From Puia dinghuensis (lineage in GTDB: Bacteria; Bacteroidota; Bacteroidia; Chitinophagales; Chitinophagaceae), in assembly GCF_014642875.1 (NCBI RefSeq), contig NZ_BMJC01000005.1:248001-312000 (forward strand): 64,000 bases of DNA, given 5' to 3'. Each line of letters opens with the position of its first letter. Within the stretch, counting starts at the first letter, position 1. The notes under the pieces were generated by a model. It ran no database searches. It was not told the origin of the DNA and worked only from the letters and a program-made list of their open reading frames with translations. Positions 58,807 through 64,000 of this stretch are shown here, one piece after another. The translations under genes and the position numbers were made by a program.

Positions 58807-61800
58807 CTACCTTACCAAAGTTATGTCTCCTTTCTTGGTTACATGCTTCCCATCCGAAAATTCTGCTTCCAGGGTATATGCATAGACATCCATCGGCTGC
58901 GGCACTCCCAGGTAATTACCATCCCATCCCACATTGGGACTGTCAGACTCGAAAACCAGTTTACCCCATCGGTTATATATTCTAAAATCCATATGTAAGA
59001 TACCAAAGCCCACCACTTTCAGAATAGCGTTCTGCCCAAACCGACCGGGGGTAAAGGCATTGGGCACATCCAGCAGCGGATTGATCAGGGTCGCCACAGG
59101 ATGACAGACCGTATCGGTACAACCAAACTGGTTGGTCGTCATCAGGCAGGCCGGGAAGCTGTCCGTCGCATTATACAAGTGCTGCACCGTATCAGTCGTC
59201 GTCGTCACTGTAGAATCTCCGTCACCAAACTGCCAGACGTAACTGACACCCCCCTGCGACCCGTTGGTAAACACAATCGGCACATTCGCTACCGGCGGTG
59301 AAGGCGCAAAAGTAAAAGCAGCCTTCGGCTTGACGCTCACCGTAATGGTAAAGCTGGTGTCCGAAGTCTTGTTACAGGTGGTCGGGTCTTCCTCTTGAAG
59401 GGTGATGGTATAAGTTCCGGGATTCTGGTATAGGTGCACCGGGTTCACGTCATTGGACGTATTGTTCACGCCACTGGCCGGGTCCCCGAAATTCCAGGTA
59501 AAGGTGATACCACCAAGGGACGTATTGTTAATGATGGCTGTATAGGGCGCACAACCCGTCGATGGCGTAACAAACTGCGCTTTGGCTGTCGGCGATACCC
59601 GCAAGGCCTGCGTCGCCGTGTCGGGATAGTTGCAATAGGAAGTGTCCACCAGTATCAGGCTGACAAGATAGGTTCCCGGGCTTTTATAGCTGTAGTTCAC
59701 CGGGCCATTCCCCGTGGTAAGCGGCGGTGATCCATCCCCGAATTCCCAGGTAAACGAACTTGGTCCAAAAGGCTTGCCCACCGGGGCAAGGGATGTATTG
59801 GTGAAATCATAGTCCAGCGAGGTACAAGGCGCATTCGGGTCCTTCATAAAGGTAAAGCTCACCGGCGCCTTATCCGTCCGGGCAATGACATGACGATAGG
59901 TGGTGTCGGATACATTACAGCTGTTCGAATCGATGGCGATCATCATCACTTTATACACACCCGGGTTGGGATAGGTATGATCCACCGCATAATTGGTAGT
60001 AGCCAACTGCGGGCTGCCATCGCCAAAATCGAAGATATACTGCTTGGCATTACGGACAGTATCCTGCAGATAGGCGTCCATCGGAATACAACCGGAGGTA
60101 TCCCCCTGCCGCCCGTTCACCGAAACCCGCAGCCCACCCGCGACCCCGGCAAAATTAAAAGCGATCTTTATCGCCGCCATATTACAGCCGTTGTTGCCGG
60201 CTCCGTTCACCGGCGCCCAGACACCCGGTGTCGTAGGATACCGCCCCGTCGCCTGCGGACCCATGCAATTCGCACAAATGGCCTGGTAGATCACCCCATT
60301 CTGGTCGTACCGGCTCGTCCCCCCATCCACATGCTCGCTGATACTCTTGGAATTGTCGTTCTCCCCAAAGAAAGTCCCATACAATAGTCCCGCACAATTC
60401 TTCGAGAGCACGATAAAATAAAAATCCCGGTTGTCACTAAGCCGTTTATAGGCATCCGGCGTAACCGCCATCCCCGCCGTCCCGGCCAGCCCATACGGAT
60501 CGGTCTCGTTGCCGATGATCCAGCCACCCCAGCCGCTGACATAGACATTCTCACAACGGTCGACAAGAAAAGCCACCGGCGAAATGTTCGGTAAACCCCG
60601 CGCCAGTCCCGAAGGAGTGCCAAAAGTGGTAGAATAGATATACCCCGAAAGATCGGGCTTCAACTTGCTGATGAATTGCCGGGCCCCACCTACAGAATAA
60701 GTCACGTTCATCACCGGCCAGGTGCCATTGGTAGTCCCCATCACATAAGGGAACCCCTTTTTATCAAACTGCAACCCGTAAATGGCCTCGCCCGCATCCG
60801 TCCCCAGGTAGGTGCTCCGGATAACCCTCGTACCATCGGCCGACAACTGGGCCACATACCCGTCAGAAGAGCCACCGGCATAATTGCTCTGGATCACCCC
60901 ACCCGCATTGCGGCCGGGAAAGTCCGAACTGGTAGTGGCGCCACCTACATAAATATCTCCCGTCATCGGGTCGGATTTAAGCACAAAGGCGGCATCCGAT
61001 CCCGTGCCACCAAGAAAACTCGACCAGATGAGATGATTACACGTTGGGTCTATCTTCAACACGACACCATCTTGCCGGCCACCGGCAAAGGCCGGCTGGA
61101 ACACCCCGCCAGTCACCGGGAAATCCCGGCTTTGCGAAGACGCGGCGACAAGAATATTATTCTGTCCATCCAACACCACTTCACTGCGGGAATCATCGCC
61201 ATAATTGCGCACCAGCGAATCGGCCCGCTCATAATGGGTCCTCACCTGATCTTCCATATTCACACAATCGTCAGCAGTACCGCCGATACGCATAGACCCG
61301 AGCAACTTTGTTCCGCTCGCATTGAGCCTGGCGACAAACATATCCGCCCCGCCTCCCGGGCCTACCGAGGTAAGAACGGGGAAATTACTGGAATAGGTTC
61401 TGCCCAGCATCACCAGGTTACCCTGAGCGTCACAGATAAGGCTATGCGGAGTCTCCGAATCATCGCCGCCGAGATAGGTCGCATACACCTTGTTCGAGCC
61501 GCTGGAATTCAACTTGACTAAGCCCACATCAAACTGCCCGCCGCCATAACCAGGTTGGATGGCGCCCGTGGTAAAAGGAAAGGCCGACCCAAAAACGATA
61601 CCCGCAAAAAAGAAGCCGCCGTCAGGCCCCGGCGTCGCCGTAAAACCCCAATTACTCACCTTACTGCCCGAGAAAGAACAGAAAACCACCGTCGGGTCGA
61701 TGATCAGCGTAGCGCTCGAATCATGATCGGGCACATCGAAGCTCACCGTATTCCCATTGTGAATAGTATACCGGCAACGGATATCCGTCCGCCCCTGCTG

Positions 61801-62544
61801 GTTATAGAGATAGGAATACGGCGACAGATTGGTCACCGCGCCCACCGAGGTTGCTACGACCAACTGGCCCTTGCGGATGCTCAACCGGTCGGCGCCTTCA
61901 TAATGCATCCTGATCCGCCGGACATCGCCGCCGGGATGGACAATAATATCATATTTTAATTGCCCCTCATTGGTATAATACCGTACATCGATGTTGGGAT
62001 AGAGATTCCGGTAGGTTACCCCCTGAAAGACCCTGCAGTTAGAGGCCCATTTGCTTTGGTCATTCCCTATGAAATAGTTATTATACCCGGGAAGTATCTT
62101 GTCCGGAACGATGGTCACATCATCACTGGCATCGGCAAAGCTCACCCGGTAGGCATGCGCCCGCAATTGGTCCACCGGCGCAATCCCGGCCGCACCGCCT
62201 TTTAGCGCCGCACCCACGGAAGCAGCCATCTTCTGATTCTTGGTGTCGGCGCCCATCATCCCTCCTTGGATCCCATGATGCGCTTCCGACAGCCGCTGCA
62301 GGTCATCAGGATGGTAGAGGACAGCCGAAAAACCCTTCTTCTCCAGGAATAAGGCACCCGTAGGCAGCTCTCCTTTAAACTGGACACGAGGATCCCACTG
62401 ACCTTTGTTCTCTACAAACTCAATGTTGGAAGCTCCCGGCTGAGCAACTGCCCTAAGCACGGTCGCCGTCAAAATAACGATATAGAACGCTCGCTTTTGC
62501 AAACAGTGTATTTTACAATGTACAAAAATCCTGGCGTAACTCAC
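58807..62544 (-). CDS. Large PKD/beta-propeller-like protein with T9SS type B sorting domain
   Basis: A 1245-residue exported protein. After the signal (IVILTATVLRAVAQ) comes a conserved N-terminal domain (about 40-280; NIEFVENKGQWDPRVQFKGELPTGALFLE) as in many T9SS substrates, then SBBP-type beta-propeller repeats (about 290-760; LGGDDSETPHSLICDAQGNLVMLG, FLGGTGSDAAFVL), four PKD units (FDFGDGSPQ, FTWEFGDGSPP, FTWNFGDPAS, YVWQFGDGDS) and the gliding-motility-type C-terminal domain (DVPNAFTPGRFG...IYNRWGKLVFE...GWDGNYLG). It is a secreted or surface protein, possibly an adhesin. It overlaps the upstream paralogue by 4 bases and is followed by PorP/SprF. Confidence 0.9.
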   Translation of the reverse strand: MSYARIFVHCKIHCLQKRAFYIVILTATVLRAVAQPGASNIEFVENKGQWDPRVQFKGELPTGALFLEKKGFSAVLYHPDDLQRLSEAHHGIQGGMMGADTKNQKMAASVGAALKGGAAGIAPVDQLRAHAYRVSFADASDDVTIVPDKILPGYNNYFIGNDQSKWASNCRVFQGVTYRNLYPNIDVRYYTNEGQLKYDIIVHPGGDVRRIRMHYEGADRLSIRKGQLVVATSVGAVTNLSPYSYLYNQQGRTDIRCRYTIHNGNTVSFDVPDHDSSATLIIDPTVVFCSFSGSKVSNWGFTATPGPDGGFFFAGIVFGSAFPFTTGAIQPGYGGGQFDVGLVKLNSSGSNKVYATYLGGDDSETPHSLICDAQGNLVMLGRTYSSNFPVLTSVGPGGGADMFVARLNASGTKLLGSMRIGGTADDCVNMEDQVRTHYERADSLVRNYGDDSRSEVVLDGQNNILVAASSQSRDFPVTGGVFQPAFAGGRQDGVVLKIDPTCNHLIWSSFLGGTGSDAAFVLKSDPMTGDIYVGGATTSSDFPGRNAGGVIQSNYAGGSSDGYVAQLSADGTRVIRSTYLGTDAGEAIYGLQFDKKGFPYVMGTTNGTWPVMNVTYSVGGARQFISKLKPDLSGYIYSTTFGTPSGLARGLPNISPVAFLVDRCENVYVSGWGGWIIGNETDPYGLAGTAGMAVTPDAYKRLSDNRDFYFIVLSKNCAGLLYGTFFGENDNSKSISEHVDGGTSRYDQNGVIYQAICANCMGPQATGRYPTTPGVWAPVNGAGNNGCNMAAIKIAFNFAGVAGGLRVSVNGRQGDTSGCIPMDAYLQDTVRNAKQYIFDFGDGSPQLATTNYAVDHTYPNPGVYKVMMIAIDSNSCNVSDTTYRHVIARTDKAPVSFTFMKDPNAPCTSLDYDFTNTSLAPVGKPFGPSSFTWEFGDGSPPLTTGNGPVNYSYKSPGTYLVSLILVDTSYCNYPDTATQALRVSPTAKAQFVTPSTGCAPYTAIINNTSLGGITFTWNFGDPASGVNNTSNDVNPVHLYQNPGTYTITLQEEDPTTCNKTSDTSFTITVSVKPKAAFTFAPSPPVANVPIVFTNGSQGGVSYVWQFGDGDSTVTTTTDTVQHLYNATDSFPACLMTTNQFGCTDTVCHPVATLINPLLDVPNAFTPGRFGQNAILKVVGFGILHMDFRIYNRWGKLVFESDSPNVGWDGNYLGVPQPMDVYAYTLEAEFSDGKHVTKKGDITLVR

Positions 62545-64000
62545 CGGATCAACGTAATATCTCCTTTCTTCGTCGCATGTGTCCCATCGGAAAACTCTGC
62601 CTCCAGGGTATATGCATAGACATCCATCGGCTGCAACGTCCCATGATAAATGCCGTCCCAGCCGACATACGGATCGATGCTCTCGAAGACCAGCTGTCCC
62701 CAGCGGTTATATATCCGCCATGTCATATGCGTGATGCCGAATCCGACCACTTTGATCACCCCATTCACCCCAAACCTGCCGGGAGTAAAGGCATTGGGCA
62801 CATCGAGCAGCGGATTGATCACCGCCGGCACACTGTGACAGGCTGTATCCGTACACCCCGACGCATTCGTAACGACCTCGCACACCTCAAACGTATCCGT
62901 CCTATTATACTGATGGATAACAGTATCCGGCGTGGTCTTCGTTTCTTCCGTCCCATCCCCGAAAAACCATTGATACTTCACCGCGGGGGTAGATTCGTCC
63001 GTGAATATCGTTGGCGTATTCGGCGGCTGCGGCGGCACAGGTGTATAGGTAAAGCCCGCTGTTGGCTTACCCTGCACTGTAATAGTAAAGGAATAAGTGC
63101 TGGTGATATTACAGGTCGTCGAGTCCACCGCTGTCAGTGTCACCGGATACGAACCGATATTCGAATAGAGGTGCATGGGCGAGATATCGACACTGTCTAT
63201 CGGACTTCCATCTCCAAAATTCCAGTAGAAGGTCTGGCCCGCTATCGACGTGTTGGTAAAGACCGCCGTATAGGGGGCACAGCCATATTTGGGCGTAGTA
63301 AACCGCGCCGTATCGTTCTGCGCAACATACAGGATGCGGGTGGTATCCAACGGGAAATTACAATAGGACGTATCCATCAGCGTCAGCGTCACCTTATAAG
63401 GCCCCGGCGCCGCATAAGAATGGGTGGGCTTGCTCGTCAGGCCCTGCCCCCGCAACACCGTCCCATCCCCAAAACTCCAGGTAAAGGCCGTGTCGCTAAA
63501 AGGCGGCGAGGTCTGCCCCAGCGTCGAGAGATTGGTAAATACATAATTGAAGTCCTGGCAGGGGCCTGTTTTATCATATCGGAAGTCAAGAAAAGCAGGG
63601 TCATTCTTCATCTCTACCAAATGAGTCACGGTGTCGGCTACATTACAGGTATTGCTGTCGATGGCGATGAGCGTCACCTTATAAGTGCCGGCACTGGTAT
63701 AAGTATGATTCTCCGTATAGCTGGTGGTGTTGTTGATCACCGTGCCATCCCCGAAATTCCAGATATAGGATTTGGCGTTGCGAATCGTGTCGGAGAAGGT
63801 CGCCGTCAGCGGCACACAACCCACGCTGTCACCGCGCCCATGCGTGACCACCTTTAGCCCGGCCGCTACTCCCGCATAATTAAAGGCGATCTTCACACCC
63901 GCCTCATTACAGCCAAGCCTGCCCGCGCCATTGGTCGATGCCCATACCCCCGGGGTAGTAGGAAAAGTGGCGCCGAGATAACAATTGGCACACACCCCCT
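62541..64000 (-). CDS. Paralogous PKD/type B sorting-domain protein, C-terminal part
   Basis: The gene runs off the right edge; only the last 486 codons or so are seen. It has the same end structure as the gene after it: a CANC-containing propeller end, four PKD units (YIWNFGDGTV, FTWSFGDGTV, FYWNFGDGSP, YQWFFGDGTE) and the T9SS type B C-terminal domain. The final ~90 residues are mostly identical to the neighbour's (DVPNAFTPGRFG, IYNRWGQLVFES, DVYAYTLEAEFSDG, TKKGDITL shared), indicating a tandem gene duplication. The stop overlaps the next start (ATGA), so both are translated from one mRNA. The apparent start near 63995 is internal. Confidence 0.88.
   Translation of the reverse strand, partial: GVCANCYLGATFPTTPGVWASTNGAGRLGCNEAGVKIAFNYAGVAAGLKVVTHGRGDSVGCVPLTATFSDTIRNAKSYIWNFGDGTVINNTTSYTENHTYTSAGTYKVTLIAIDSNTCNVADTVTHLVEMKNDPAFLDFRYDKTGPCQDFNYVFTNLSTLGQTSPPFSDTAFTWSFGDGTVLRGQGLTSKPTHSYAAPGPYKVTLTLMDTSYCNFPLDTTRILYVAQNDTARFTTPKYGCAPYTAVFTNTSIAGQTFYWNFGDGSPIDSVDISPMHLYSNIGSYPVTLTAVDSTTCNITSTYSFTITVQGKPTAGFTYTPVPPQPPNTPTIFTDESTPAVKYQWFFGDGTEETKTTPDTVIHQYNRTDTFEVCEVVTNASGCTDTACHSVPAVINPLLDVPNAFTPGRFGVNGVIKVVGFGITHMTWRIYNRWGQLVFESIDPYVGWDGIYHGTLQPMDVYAYTLEAEFSDGTHATKKGDITLIR

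Overview
The window is chromosomal DNA of a Bacteroidota bacterium, most likely family Chitinophagaceae (inference). Support: promoters of the Bacteroidota form TTG-N19/20-TAnnTTTG (for example 17873-17903 and 48138-48167), a SusC/SusD pair with an ECF sigma/FecR regulator, type IX secretion (T9SS) type A and type B sorting domains, PorP/SprF proteins, and Bacteroidota versions of Tgt, PurS and the C4 zinc-ribbon protein. G+C is a little above half. The + strand is visibly C-rich whichever way genes point, so + genes prefer C-ending codons and - genes G-ending ones. I see no rRNA, tRNA, CRISPR, prophage or insertion sequence.

Layout. 1-4.8 kb: two membrane GT2 glycosyltransferases, tgt, rsmG, and an orphan NarL-type response regulator flanked by matching palindromes; the second palindrome sits on a promoter that leads, without a gene, to a strong terminator (candidate small RNA). 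4.8-10.7 kb: a leftward run pepP - pssA - purS - rsmI - PepSY-like protein - M1 peptidase. 11-13.7 kb: pckA, then a gene-free stretch with nine 23-bp tandem repeats and opposed hairpins, then a deoxynucleoside kinase. 13.9-17.6 kb: trpS, gatC, two orphan LolD-type ATPases and a cobalamin adenosyltransferase. 17.9-26.7 kb: a small DUF2795-like gene, then a tight leftward cluster (TonB-plug protein, Nif3-like, zinc ribbon, TPR, recN, small membrane protein, fabI).

26.7-36.5 kb: M32 carboxypeptidase, a lipoprotein, a 1484-residue PKD-repeat T9SS substrate followed by PorP/SprF, a peroxiredoxin, a tiny protein that is essentially only a T9SS sorting domain, and an acyltransferase. 36.5-47.9 kb: an RlmI-like methyltransferase, then a polysaccharide utilization locus (sigma, FecR, SusC with an STN signalling domain, SusD, PKD lipoprotein, GH16, GH30) that fits sensing, import and cleavage of a beta-1,3/1,6-glucan. 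48.2-49.9 kb: grpE-dnaJ. 50-64 kb: a long leftward series: a tandem pair of large PKD/type B proteins, PorP/SprF, a GlcD-type oxidase, an outer-membrane protein, a sodium:solute symporter, an O-methyltransferase, a glucosaminidase-LysM protein, hpt and a VWA protein.

Most of the window is ordinary core and envelope genome; I found no convincing new multi-gene system. The signals most worth following are the palindrome/response-regulator/small-RNA unit, the 23-bp minisatellite, the low-complexity inserts in RsmG and TrpRS, and the two structured intergenic regions.
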